DNA from: Ignavibacteria bacterium | GTDB taxonomy: Bacteria > Bacteroidota > Ignavibacteria > Tepidaquicellales > Tepidaquicellaceae | Reading direction: 5' to 3' | Assembly (NCBI GenBank): GCA_028714695.1 | Contig: JAQTLX010000009.1 | Span: 78,508-142,507, forward strand | DNA length: 64,000 bases | Part shown: positions 8,325-17,130 of the stretch, piece after piece | How the letters are laid out: each line of letters begins with the position of its first letter | Position numbering within the stretch: the first letter of the stretch is position 1 | The notes under the pieces: generated by a model | Told to the model about the DNA's origin: nothing | What the model saw: only the letters and a program-made list of their open reading frames with translations | Databases searched by the model: none | Translations under genes and position numbers: made by a program

Positions 8325-8696
8325 ATGAATCAAAAGGTCAGGAAATATTTGATTGAAGCCGCAAGAGCACAGGGAAAATTTGTTTACTACAGCGAACTTG
8401 TCGGGGACTGCGGCCTCAGGATAAACTTAAGGACAACAAACGGACAAAAACAATTGAATGCTATTTTAGACGAAATATCGGAATTTGAAAACTCCGCGGG
8501 CAGACCCCTGCTTAGCGCTATGGCAATTTATAAAGATGTGCGCAGAAATGACCACGGCGATGGATTTTATTATCAGGCCGAAAGACTCGGAAAAGGAAAC
8601 GCAAGAAAACTTAAAAGAGAACTTTACGGCTTCAGCGAGGCTGAAAACTGCCGCCGGTTCTGGCAAAATGAAGAGAATTTTAAAAGGTTTTATTAG
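8325..8696 (+). CDS. Conserved-looking hypothetical protein, 123 aa
   Basis: A soluble protein with no signal peptide. The N-terminal part (RKYLIEAARAQGKFVYYSEL) and the following segment suggest a small winged-helix or mixed alpha/beta fold. The C-terminal third is rich in aromatic and basic residues. I do not recognise the family. It is divergent from the MBOAT operon across 173 bp and upstream of tRNA-Gln. Codon use is like its neighbours, supporting a real gene. Confidence 0.6.
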   Translation: MNQKVRKYLIEAARAQGKFVYYSELVGDCGLRINLRTTNGQKQLNAILDEISEFENSAGRPLLSAMAIYKDVRRNDHGDGFYYQAERLGKGNARKLKRELYGFSEAENCRRFWQNEENFKRFY

Positions 8697-8779
8697 TAAT
8701 ACACTTTTATACACCGACCCGGTAATTTGGCTTGAAAAACATTGGAAATCTTGATAGTTTGTCTCTCGATTGTTATCAC

Positions 8780-8851
8780 TCCCCCTTAGTGTAACGGTTA
8801 GCACATAACTCTCTGAAAGTTACGGTCGTGGTTCGAATCCACGAGGGGGAA
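8780..8851 (+). tRNA. tRNA-Gln (anticodon CTG)
   Basis: A full cloverleaf folds: acceptor TCCCCCT with AGGGGGA, D-arm GTGT/GCAC, anticodon stem TAACT/AGTTA with loop CTCTGAA, and T-arm CGTGG-TTCGAAT-CCACG. The anticodon is CTG, reading CAG (glutamine). The discriminator base is A and CCA is not encoded. A terminator follows at 8878. Confidence 0.95.
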
Positions 8852-8877
8852 CATAAGGAAAGATATTACTGTCACGG

Positions 8878-8914
8878 AACCCTCTGAATCTTTTTTCAGG
8901 GGGTTTTTGTTTTA
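8878..8914 (+). terminator. Intrinsic terminator after tRNA-Gln
   Basis: AACCCTCTGA (8878-8887) pairs with TCAGGGGGTT (8896-8905) with one wobble pair, followed by a T-rich tract. Confidence 0.8.
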
Positions 8915-9187
8915 AGCGAATTTTCCCTTACTGCGAAATTTATTTTTTCACAAAGTAAATTCGCCCCGACAATAACATCAAAAATAAATTCAACATTTCG
9001 TACTTCGCAGTTTTGCATTAATTTCCGGATTTTATTCCTTTTTCTTCAAAATGCCCCCGCCTGAAGGATTATTTAATGCAGTAAAATAATCAGACAAAGT
9101 TTTGTAAATTATTTCTATATTACATGAAAGAAGTCTACAAGATACTGAATTTTAATAATTAACCTTAAACTTAGGAGATTTTTTAAG
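8915..9187. other. Gene-free gap before the LysM gene
   Basis: AT-rich sequence with no plausible ORF. It should hold the promoter of the LysM gene and ends with its Shine-Dalgarno sequence AGGAG at 9173-9177. No repeat or RNA element was recognised. Confidence 0.5.
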
Positions 9188-9946
9188 ATGAAATTTTACA
9201 AATTTCCGATAATGCTGCTCGCTGCTTTCTTCCTCTTCTTTTCGGTAAAGGTTTCCCGCGCTCAGGATGTCGGCGTTAAAGAAGCCGAAGAAATGGACGA
9301 AGACCAATGGGAGGCTCAGATTTTAGAACTTACCGCAAAGAAAAATGAATTAACAACTAAACTTGCGGAAATACAAAAAGAAGTTGACGGTCTGGCGGCT
9401 ACAAATGAAATGAAAACCGCAGAACTGAAAAAAACAGAAGACGCTTACTGGGATACATTCGGCGGAAAAGACGCCTATACTTCTTTTAAAGGCGATCTCG
9501 ACAGACTGGAAAGACAGTGCAACAAGAAAGACGGCATGAGAGACGACCTTATGAAAAAGTACGACGAAATGAACAACTCAAAAGCCAAATGCCATCCTGA
9601 ATTTTTCGATAGATTCAAAAAATTAAAAGCATGCCTCGACAACTGGCAGACTTCCGTTCCCGAGTACACAATTTTACAGGGTGAATATTTATTCGTTATC
9701 GCCGCGAAAAAAGAAATTTACAACAACCATCATATGTGGCCGATAATCTGGGAAGCAAACGAAAATGGAGTAGTCAGCGCGCCGAGAGGAATTCCGAAAA
9801 CAATCAGAAATCCTCACCTCGTTTATCCGGGACAGGTATTGAGAATTCCTAAGATGACAGAGGCTCTTAGAAAATCCGATATTTTCGAAAAAGCCAAAGG
9901 CTGGCTCGACTGGAAAAAACACAGATTCCACAAAAAGAAAAAATAA
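9188..9946 (+). CDS. Secreted coiled-coil protein with C-terminal LysM domain
   Basis: A 252-residue protein with a signal peptide (about residues 1-25, ending SRAQD). A charged coiled coil follows (about 35-100, heptads such as KKNELTTKLAEIQKEVDGL). A C-terminal LysM-like module begins at EYLFVIAAKKEIYNNHHMW and ends NPHLVYPGQVLRIP. LysM binds peptidoglycan, so this is probably a periplasmic wall-associated scaffold; a Lys-rich tail closes it. Single-gene unit with a strong RBS (AGGAG) upstream and a perfect terminator downstream. Confidence 0.8.
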   Translation: MKFYKFPIMLLAAFFLFFSVKVSRAQDVGVKEAEEMDEDQWEAQILELTAKKNELTTKLAEIQKEVDGLAATNEMKTAELKKTEDAYWDTFGGKDAYTSFKGDLDRLERQCNKKDGMRDDLMKKYDEMNNSKAKCHPEFFDRFKKLKACLDNWQTSVPEYTILQGEYLFVIAAKKEIYNNHHMWPIIWEANENGVVSAPRGIPKTIRNPHLVYPGQVLRIPKMTEALRKSDIFEKAKGWLDWKKHRFHKKKK

Positions 9947-10031
9947 GTCTGAAAACAACGCACAAAATTATTTTTAGTCTTGTGTAAGTTTTGTGACTGC
10001 TTTGCGAAAGTATTTTTTTGATATGATTATT

Positions 10032-10064
10032 AAGACCCCCGGGAATAATTCGGGGGTCTTTTAT
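10032..10064 (+). terminator. Intrinsic terminator of the LysM gene
   Basis: A perfect 10-bp stem, AAGACCCCCG / CGGGGGTCTT, with a 9-nt loop followed by TTTATTTT. Confidence 0.9.
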
Positions 10065-10440
10065 TTTACAATTTTTTTGTTTTAGTGATCAAATGAAATA
10101 ATCTTTATCTCGCCTGGGCGAGCGGTATCTTTGTAGAAAACGATACCTAATAAATTCTTTAGCCCCATCGGGGCGGCATCTTAGCAGAAGAGGTGCATTC
10201 TCTATTATAATTGTTGAAATAGTAACCCCATATCTTTTGGGAATTTTAAGGAGGTCTTTTATTTTAATACAAATTTTTAATACTGGGGATTGAATGAAAT
10301 ATTCTTTAAGCCCGCATCGCGGGCGAAATCTTGGTAGAAAACGATATTAAATAGATTCTTTAGCCCCATCGGGGCGGCATCTTAGCAGAAGAGGTGCATT
10401 CTTTATAATAATTGTTGAAATAGTAACCCCATTCTTTATA
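10055..10440. repeat. Tandem duplication of a ~198-bp intergenic unit with REP-like palindromes
   Basis: Two imperfect copies, 10055-10252 and 10253-10440, both begin at GGTCTTTTATTTTA; the first lies in the tail of the LysM terminator. Each contains a GC-rich palindrome followed by GGTAGAA or TTGTAGAA, then the conserved block TTAGCCCCATCGGGGCGGCA. Related palindromes recur at 21098 and 26380-26515. I see no ORF. This is a dispersed repeat family, not a CRISPR array: the units are long and adjacent. Confidence 0.8.
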
Positions 10441-10669
10441 ATGGGGTAAATTGAAATTCATTTTATGGACTTTAGTCCATGGTTTTAAGTCCCGTAGGGA
10501 CGCTAGTCTTTTAGAAAAATGGAATTCTATTATTTGTAGTCCCGTAGGAACGGCATTATTTTAGACTCACGAACTAATAAGATGTAAAAACAGTTTTTAC
10601 TATATGAACAATAACATACGCAATTCAACAAATTATATTCACAAACCAAACAAAAACACATTATAAACT
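10441..10669. repeat. Further palindromic repeats upstream of the alcohol dehydrogenase
   Basis: Contains GGACTTTAGTCC and two copies of AGTCCCGTAGG-A-ACG palindromes (near 10489 and 10540). This is the same class of short hairpin repeat as in the previous block. The last 60 bp are AT-rich and should include the promoter of the next gene. Confidence 0.55.
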
Positions 10670-11713
10670 ATGACTAAAGCAAAAGGATATGCCGCGCAAA
10701 GCGCCAAAGCGGATTTGACGCCGTGGAATTTTGAAAGACGCGAAGTCGGACCGCATGACGTTCAGTTCGATATTTTATTCTGCGGAGTCTGCCACTCAGA
10801 CCTCCATCAGGTTAAGGACGAATGGGGCGGCTCTATATTTCCAATGGTTCCCGGACATGAACTCGTCGGAAAAGTAACAAAAGTCGGCGAACATGTGAAA
10901 AAACATAAAGTCGGCGACCTCGTCGGAGTCGGCTGTATGGTTGATTCATGCAGAACCTGCGATAACTGCAAAGAAGGTCTCGAGCAGTTTTGCAAAGAAG
11001 GCAGCACAATGACGTACAACGGCTATGAACGCGACAAAAAAACTCCTACATACGGCGGATATTCTAACGTCGTTGTCGTGAATGAAGATTTTGTTCTTAA
11101 GGTATCGGATAAACTAAACCTTGCCGCAGTTGCGCCGCTTCTTTGCGCGGGTATTACAACCTACTCGCCGCTTAGACACTGGAAAGTCGGCAAAGGACAT
11201 AAACTCGGTGTGCTCGGTCTCGGCGGTCTCGGACACATGGCAGTAAAATTCGGCGTTGCTTTCGGCGCGGAAGTTACCGTATTAAGTTCATCGGCTTCAA
11301 AGAAAGAAGACGCATTTAAACTGGGCGCGCATAAATTTGTGGTCACAAAAGACGAAGCACAATTTAAGAGTGTAGCCGGATATTTCGATTTCATTCTCGA
11401 TACCGTATCGGCTGAACATAACTACAACCAGTATATGTCGCTGCTTTCAACAAACGGCGTGCATATCTGCGTCGGCGCTCCTCCCACACCGTCTGAAATA
11501 TCTTCTATCAGTCTGATAATGGGAAGAAAAAGTCTCGCGGGTTCGCTCATAGGCGGAATTCCGGAAACACAGGAGATGCTTGATTTCTGCGCCGAACATA
11601 ATATCGTCTCGGAAATAGAACTGATAGACATTAAGGATATCAACAAGGCTTACGAAAGAATGCTTAGGAGCGATGTTCGCTATCGTTTTGTGATTGATAT
11701 CGCGACACTTTAA
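10670..11713 (+). CDS. Zinc-dependent alcohol dehydrogenase, CAD/YahK-like
   Basis: A medium-chain dehydrogenase of 347 residues. Catalytic zinc ligands lie in CGVCHSD (Cys41) and PGHE (His63-Glu64); structural zinc ligands are Cys94, Cys97, Cys100 and Cys108 in CRTCDNCKEGLEQFC. The nucleotide-binding loop is GLGGLGHMAVK, and SSSASKKE after the second strand favours NADP(H). It probably reduces aldehydes to alcohols in the cytosol, as YahK and cinnamyl alcohol dehydrogenases do. Single-gene unit with its own terminator. Confidence 0.92.
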   Translation: MTKAKGYAAQSAKADLTPWNFERREVGPHDVQFDILFCGVCHSDLHQVKDEWGGSIFPMVPGHELVGKVTKVGEHVKKHKVGDLVGVGCMVDSCRTCDNCKEGLEQFCKEGSTMTYNGYERDKKTPTYGGYSNVVVVNEDFVLKVSDKLNLAAVAPLLCAGITTYSPLRHWKVGKGHKLGVLGLGGLGHMAVKFGVAFGAEVTVLSSSASKKEDAFKLGAHKFVVTKDEAQFKSVAGYFDFILDTVSAEHNYNQYMSLLSTNGVHICVGAPPTPSEISSISLIMGRKSLAGSLIGGIPETQEMLDFCAEHNIVSEIELIDIKDINKAYERMLRSDVRYRFVIDIATL

Positions 11714-11730
11714 AATATTTTTACCCGCTT

Positions 11731-11766
11731 AAAATCCCCTCCCCTTTATGGAGGGGATTTTTTTTA
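11731..11766 (+). terminator. Intrinsic terminator of the alcohol dehydrogenase gene
   Basis: AAAATCCCCTCC (11731-11742) pairs perfectly with GGAGGGGATTTT, then a T run. Confidence 0.9.
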
Positions 11767-11904
11767 ACCGCAATCCGTGATATAATTATAATTCCTATTC
11801 TATCTTTCAAAGAGGTTTATTACTATCATGCATTTTTCAAATCAAGTAATTATTTTTGAATACCTGTATTTAAAACCGACAAATTACATCTTAAAATCTT
11901 ATTT

Positions 11905-12222
11905 ATGAACGACATAGGAATTGTAGAATATTCAAAAGACACTGAAAAAAACTGCATACTTGCCGATTGGTATTATATTAAAGACAGCAAAAAAATAATC
12001 GGCACCGGCATTGCAAAGGGAGAATCAACCGGCGGCTACGAAGGCGAATATATTGTTACGTACTATAACCGCGCGGGCGACGAACTTTCGAAATTTAACT
12101 TGAAAATTTCTAAGAACGAAAATTATTATGAGTTGACGTGGATAAGCAACGGCGAGACGGTCTATTACGGCGCCGGTATGGAAAGAAACGGCAAACTGTA
12201 TGCCGGCTGGAGATGTAGTTAA
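11905..12222 (+). CDS. Hypothetical protein, 105 aa, beta-rich
   Basis: A small soluble protein without signal peptide. The pattern is almost all short strands with Gly turns (KIIGTGIAKGESTGGYEGEY, VYYGAGMERNGKLYAGWR), suggesting a small beta-barrel or sandwich. I do not recognise the family. It lies 29 nt upstream of the DUF4442-like gene and may be co-transcribed with it. Confidence 0.55.
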   Translation: MNDIGIVEYSKDTEKNCILADWYYIKDSKKIIGTGIAKGESTGGYEGEYIVTYYNRAGDELSKFNLKISKNENYYELTWISNGETVYYGAGMERNGKLYAGWRCS

Positions 12223-12251
12223 GTTAGAAACATCTAAATATTGTAAACAAA

Positions 12252-12665
12252 ATGAATGTCTGTGATTTACCTTTTAATAAGTTTGTCGGACTTGAACCGT
12301 ACGATAATCCTGAATACTTATTAATGCTGAAAAACAAGAAGGAGTACCTTAATCATCTGGAAACGGTCCATGCAAGCGCGCAGTTTGCACTGGCAGAAGC
12401 AACAAGCGGACATTTCCTGCTGAACGAATTCCGTGAATTGACCGGAATTATCCCCGTTGTGCGTAAAACGGAAACGAAATTTAAAAAGCCCGCATACGGA
12501 TGCGTTTATTCAAAAGCGTCTTTTGCAGGTACGGATAAAACTAAAATTATCGAAGAACTGAATACACGTCACAGAGCCTTAATCACGGTAAGGGTAGAAC
12601 TCTTTGATTCGGGAAAAAATTTCGTGATGCAGTCTGACTTTGAATGGTTCATCGTCCAAAAATAA
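12252..12665 (+). CDS. Hot-dog fold protein, DUF4442/PaaI-thioesterase-like
   Basis: A 137-residue single-domain protein. The hot-dog helix reads HLETVHASAQFALAEATSG, followed by strand pairs ending in NTRHRALITVRVELFDSGK. Thioesterases of this superfamily hydrolyse acyl-CoA esters, and the DUF4442 branch is little studied. It is followed 12 nt later by a methyltransferase, so an operon is likely. No substrate can be inferred. Confidence 0.7.
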   Translation: MNVCDLPFNKFVGLEPYDNPEYLLMLKNKKEYLNHLETVHASAQFALAEATSGHFLLNEFRELTGIIPVVRKTETKFKKPAYGCVYSKASFAGTDKTKIIEELNTRHRALITVRVELFDSGKNFVMQSDFEWFIVQK

Positions 12666-12677
12666 AAATATAATATT

Positions 12678-13499
12678 ATGGCAGATTCCAAAGAAGTAAA
12701 TCTTGGAAGCGTTCAGGAAACATTGCTGCTTCCGCTCTGGGGAAGGGCAATTGAGACTCAAAAAGAAAAACCGCTTTTGGTTGACAACAAAGCCGTCTCA
12801 ATAATTCAAAACATTCCTTATGATTTTGCCCGGATTTCCAAAAATATTAACAAACTTATACTTGCTGCATGGATTGCAAGAAGTATGTTCTTTGATAAAA
12901 AGATAAAATCGTTTATCGATAGGTTTCCCGATGCGGCGATTGTTAACCTTGGCTGCGGGCTCGATACAACGTTTGACCGTGTCGATAACGGCAAAATACA
13001 ATGGATAGACCTTGATTTGCCCGACTCAATTGAACTGAGAAAAAAGTATATTTCCGAATCGGAGCGTCGCCGCTTTATTTCCTGTTCTGTTCTCGATACA
13101 AACTGGTACAGCGAAATCAAGAACGCAAAGAATGTAATGCTGATGCTTGCAGGTGTCATTTATTACTTCGATGAAAATGAGGTAAAAAAACTTTTTAATG
13201 ATATAATAAATTTTTTGCCCGGCGCCGAAATTATTTTTGACCACTGCTCTATAAGAGGCATGAATATTTCTAATAAAAAAGTTATTGATAAAGGTGGAAT
13301 GGATAAATCCGCATACCTGAAATGGGGCATCGATAACATATACGATATAGAAAAATGGAACATCGGTATAAAAGTTCTTAGCAATATGCCGATGTACCAT
13401 GAATTCAAAATGAATTACCCGGTTTTCAAAAGATTAGGATTTAACATCTCGGACAGTCTTAAAATAATGTCTCTGGCGCATGTTAAGATAAACTCGTAA
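12678..13499 (+). CDS. SAM-dependent methyltransferase, LCM/PF04072-like
   Basis: A 273-residue class I methyltransferase. The SAM loop is IVNLGCGLDTTFDRV with the following acidic strand end WIDLDLPD. The leucine carboxyl methyltransferase-like family includes polyketide O-methyltransferases and many orphan enzymes. It lies behind the hot-dog gene and 108 bp upstream of the glycyl radical enzyme. Substrate unknown. Confidence 0.82.
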   Translation: MADSKEVNLGSVQETLLLPLWGRAIETQKEKPLLVDNKAVSIIQNIPYDFARISKNINKLILAAWIARSMFFDKKIKSFIDRFPDAAIVNLGCGLDTTFDRVDNGKIQWIDLDLPDSIELRKKYISESERRRFISCSVLDTNWYSEIKNAKNVMLMLAGVIYYFDENEVKKLFNDIINFLPGAEIIFDHCSIRGMNISNKKVIDKGGMDKSAYLKWGIDNIYDIEKWNIGIKVLSNMPMYHEFKMNYPVFKRLGFNISDSLKIMSLAHVKINS

Positions 13500-13607
13500 T
13501 GTAAACGCCTGATATTGTTTAACTTCAGAGCGAATCCCTGTTTATCTTTTTTATGTTTCCAAAAAGAACTAATTTGTACCACAAACATCTACACATTATA
13601 ATAATAT

Positions 13608-16085
13608 ATGGATACCTTTAAAAAAGAAATCACGTCTGTTCCCTCTACTGAAAAAGTTGAACTGATGAGGTCGAGATATTTGAACGAACCTCTTTATATA
13701 GATTCGGAATATATTAAATATTACACCGAAGCGCATGCAAAGACCGACGGCCGCAATCCGCTCGAACGCCGCGCGGAATGCCATTCCTATGCCATCGAAA
13801 GGCTTACGCCCGTTATTCGCGACGGCGAACTTTTTGCCGGAAGCAAAACACGTTACGTAAGAGGCGCGATTCCATATTGCAATTATGCTTCGCGGTATAT
13901 TCTACGCGAATTCAAGAACGAAGAAGCCGAAGCGCAGGACGCGTTCACCGATATCGGCAAAGGCGGCGGGATTGCAAAGTCGAAAGAGATTGCCGAAAAG
14001 GGTGACTACGAATTTTTCTGCAGGAAGTATCTCATATCAAAAGAAGATAAACATATATTAAAAGAATCCGCCGAATATTTTCTCGGAAAGAGCATGCAGG
14101 ATGTCGGAGACGCGCTCTGGAAAAGTGTTTTTGAACAGGCGGATTATATCGACAAGGGCTGGCAGGCGGGACTCTATACCGCGCCGCATGACCCCGCTCC
14201 GGAAGGAAGATATGTACTTGATTTTGAAACAGCCCTTAATCAGGGTCTGAATGGAATTATTGAAAGACTTAGAAATAAAATCAAAGATGCAGAAGTAACC
14301 GACTATCAGTCGGCGGAAAAAATTTATTTCTGGCGCGCGGGTATCAGAACTCTTGAAGCGACAATCAAATGGGCTGAAAACTACGGCAATAAAGCCGCTG
14401 AACTCGCAGCAGCGGAAAAAAATCCTAAGCGAAAAAAAGAACTCGAAGAAATAGCCGAACGCTGCCATTACGTTCCCGCAAACAAACCGCGTAATTTCAA
14501 AGACGCGATGCAGGCTTTCTGGTTTGTTTATCTCGCCGGACACATTGAAGGCGCGCAACTCGGATATTCGCCGGGAAGATTCGACAGGTATATGTATCCG
14601 TTCTACAAAATGGATAAAGACGCGGGAACAATCAAAGATTCCGAAGTGCTCGAACTTCTCGAAATGCTCCGCGTTAAAATGACTGAAATAGAATACGTCG
14701 CTTCGTTCTCCTGGGCGGGACTCGGCTCGGGAAATCTTTTCCAGAACATGATTTTGGGCGGGCTTGATGAAAAAGGACACAGAGGCGACAACGAACTTTC
14801 TGTTCTGGTGCTGCAGTCTGCAATCAACTGCCAGACCACACAACCGACGCTTTCAATCTGGTACGATGATTCACTCAGCGAAGAATTTCTTCTGAAAGCA
14901 GCGGACTGCGTAAAAACAGGATGCGGTTTTCCCGCATGGTTCAATCTTAAAGTCTTTATTCAGCATGAACTTCAAAAATCCGGACTGCCAGTTTCAACAA
15001 TCCGCAAATACGCCGCGATGGGCGGATGCACGGAACCGACGATGGAAGGAATGAGTTACGGAATCGTGCAGGCGGGATTTATAAATCACGGAAAACTTTT
15101 TGAACTGGCAATGAACGGCGGCAAAGACCCGCGCACAGGTCTGGTTTTCGATGAAACGAAAATTCCGGAAACTTACGAAGAACTCTATGACGCGTATCTG
15201 ATTCACATGAGAAACTCAATCCGAAACTGGCAGAGATACTGGAACTTCGTTATGTCGGCGCACAGGCAAACGTGCAATCTTATATTTTCTTCCATGCTCG
15301 TGAAAGACTGCATAGAAAGAGGACTTTCTCTCGATGACGGCGGCGCGATATGCAACGGAACTCCGACCACGTTGAGCAGCGGAATGGTAAATGTTGTAAA
15401 TTCAATGGCAGTCGTGAAAAAACTTCTCGGCGCTGATACTTCAATGGACGAAATACGCGAGGCTATAAATAAAGACTGGGAAGGATTCGATGTCCTCAGA
15501 AACAAAGCGCTCGACGCGCCGAAGTGGGGAAACAACGATGACTTTGCTGACGACATATACGAAGATTTGTTTGACACATACTGCACTTATGTGTCCGAAC
15601 AGAAAAATTATCTCGGTGAGCCTTACGACCCGTCAATGCTGGCAATCAGCACGCATGCGCCATTCGGAAAAGTATGCGGCGCGACTCCCGACGGTAGGCA
15701 TTCGGGCGAAACACTCTGCGACGGCGTTACGTCGCCTTTCCCGGGAACCGACACTAACGGACCGCTTGCGGTTCTGCTCTCGGCAGGGAAAATTGACCAC
15801 TCGAAAATACGCGGCGGACTTCATAATATGAAATTCCATCCTTCCGCGCTTAAAGGAATTCAGGGCTCGAAAAAACTTCTGAGCCTGATAAAAACTTATT
15901 TCGAAACGCTTGGATTCCAGATACAGTTCAACGTTGTTGACAGCGAAATGCTTAAAGAAGCGCAGATGCATCCCGAAAATTACAGGGACCTTATTGTCCG
16001 CGTCGCGGGATTCAGCGCCTTCTTCGTAGAACTCGGAAAATCCATGCAGGACGAAATCATCAGGAGGACGGAACATTACATCTGA
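13608..16085 (+). CDS. Glycyl radical enzyme, dehydratase/lyase-like
   Basis: An 825-residue PFL-like barrel enzyme. The active-site loop is AAMGGCTEP with Cys474 and Glu476; C-x-E is the pattern of eliminating glycyl radical enzymes (diol dehydratases, choline lyase) and not the CC pair of pyruvate formate-lyase. The radical site is IVRVAGFSAFFVELG with Gly801, 24 residues from the C-terminus. The enzyme must be oxygen-sensitive and cytosolic, implying an at least facultatively anaerobic life. Its activase overlaps the 3' end. No microcompartment or transporter gene is nearby, so the substrate cannot be assigned. Confidence 0.93.
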   Translation: MDTFKKEITSVPSTEKVELMRSRYLNEPLYIDSEYIKYYTEAHAKTDGRNPLERRAECHSYAIERLTPVIRDGELFAGSKTRYVRGAIPYCNYASRYILREFKNEEAEAQDAFTDIGKGGGIAKSKEIAEKGDYEFFCRKYLISKEDKHILKESAEYFLGKSMQDVGDALWKSVFEQADYIDKGWQAGLYTAPHDPAPEGRYVLDFETALNQGLNGIIERLRNKIKDAEVTDYQSAEKIYFWRAGIRTLEATIKWAENYGNKAAELAAAEKNPKRKKELEEIAERCHYVPANKPRNFKDAMQAFWFVYLAGHIEGAQLGYSPGRFDRYMYPFYKMDKDAGTIKDSEVLELLEMLRVKMTEIEYVASFSWAGLGSGNLFQNMILGGLDEKGHRGDNELSVLVLQSAINCQTTQPTLSIWYDDSLSEEFLLKAADCVKTGCGFPAWFNLKVFIQHELQKSGLPVSTIRKYAAMGGCTEPTMEGMSYGIVQAGFINHGKLFELAMNGGKDPRTGLVFDETKIPETYEELYDAYLIHMRNSIRNWQRYWNFVMSAHRQTCNLIFSSMLVKDCIERGLSLDDGGAICNGTPTTLSSGMVNVVNSMAVVKKLLGADTSMDEIREAINKDWEGFDVLRNKALDAPKWGNNDDFADDIYEDLFDTYCTYVSEQKNYLGEPYDPSMLAISTHAPFGKVCGATPDGRHSGETLCDGVTSPFPGTDTNGPLAVLLSAGKIDHSKIRGGLHNMKFHPSALKGIQGSKKLLSLIKTYFETLGFQIQFNVVDSEMLKEAQMHPENYRDLIVRVAGFSAFFVELGKSMQDEIIRRTEHYI

Positions 16086-17001
16086 TAAAGCATTAATATT
16101 CGACATACAGGATTTATCCGTTCAGGATGGTCCGGGAATAAGGACAACGGTATTCATGAAGGGCTGCCCGCTGAAATGCAGGTGGTGCTCGAATCCCGAA
16201 GGACAGAATCTTCACCCCGAATTAATGCACATAAAAACAATCTGCAAAAAACATTATAAATGTATTTCAGCGTGTCCTTACAATGCGGCAACTGCTGATG
16301 CATCAAACGAAAATTCATTTCCCGTTTTTGAATACGCTAAGTGCCGCGAATGCGAAACCCGCGAATGTATCATTTCCTGTCCCGAACGTGCGTTAAGATT
16401 TACGGGAAAATATATTTCATCATCAGACTTGATAAAACGAGTTAAAGCAAACATTCCTTTTTACAGAAACTCGGGCGGCGGAGTTACGTTCTCAGGCGGC
16501 GAGCCTTTTCTTCAAATTGATTTCATAAAAGAGTTTATAAAAGACATCGCGCCGCTGGGAATAACCGTTGGTGTTGAAACTTGCGGAATGTTTGACATGA
16601 AAAAGGTGCGTGAAATCGCAGACAGCCTCGATTTTATTTACTACGACCTTAAATGCATGGACAGCGATATTCACAAAAAAGCAACCGGAAGTCCGAACGA
16701 AACAATATTGAACAACCTTAAAGAACTTGCGGCAATAAACCCGGAGATTATTATTATATCCGTTCCTGTTGTGCCGGACGTGAACGACAGCGATGCTCAG
16801 ATAAAAAACATAGCCGCATTCTGCAAAGAAAATAAAATCAAAGAACTCCGCCTGCTTCCTTATCACAGTTTCGGCGAAGACAAATATTCATTCCTCGGCA
16901 GAAAATATCTTATGGAAGAAAAATTGAACATTCCTCCAGAAGATTTAAACCGCTTCATGCATATAGTCGAAGACTTCGGAATCTCATGCAAAATAGAGTG
17001 A
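16075..17001 (+). CDS. Glycyl radical enzyme activase, radical SAM, probable ATT start
   Basis: It generates the glycyl radical on the preceding enzyme with S-adenosylmethionine. The radical-SAM motif is CPLKCRWC; between it and the core lies a ferredoxin-like insert with two more Cys clusters (CKKHYKCISACPYN, CRECETRECIISCPE), as in activases of eliminating GREs. FSGGEPFLQ follows. The first ATG is at 16156, but the codons upstream encode the conserved DIQDLSVQDGPGIRTTVF. No ATG, GTG or TTG lies in that frame between the GRE end and 16156. ATT at 16075 sits 7 nt after a perfect AGGAGG (16062-16067), giving 308 residues and overlapping the GRE stop by 11 nt. Confidence 0.88.
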   Translation: MTSDKALIFDIQDLSVQDGPGIRTTVFMKGCPLKCRWCSNPEGQNLHPELMHIKTICKKHYKCISACPYNAATADASNENSFPVFEYAKCRECETRECIISCPERALRFTGKYISSSDLIKRVKANIPFYRNSGGGVTFSGGEPFLQIDFIKEFIKDIAPLGITVGVETCGMFDMKKVREIADSLDFIYYDLKCMDSDIHKKATGSPNETILNNLKELAAINPEIIIISVPVVPDVNDSDAQIKNIAAFCKENKIKELRLLPYHSFGEDKYSFLGRKYLMEEKLNIPPEDLNRFMHIVEDFGISCKIE

Positions 17002-17130
17002 AGGAATTTATTATTAATACCATTGAATAATTTTATTTTCAATTAAGGGAAATCAATTTATCCTGTTAATTTATATTTCCTGAATATATTATTGCTGATA
17101 AAAGTCTTTTCGAAATCATTAGGAGAACAA

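Noticed and set aside
14058-14843. 261-codon minus frame inside the glycyl radical enzyme gene
   Set aside because: Shadow of a strongly conserved coding sequence; Arg/Phe/Ser-rich translation with no motif. The same holds for the other long antisense frames in this window.
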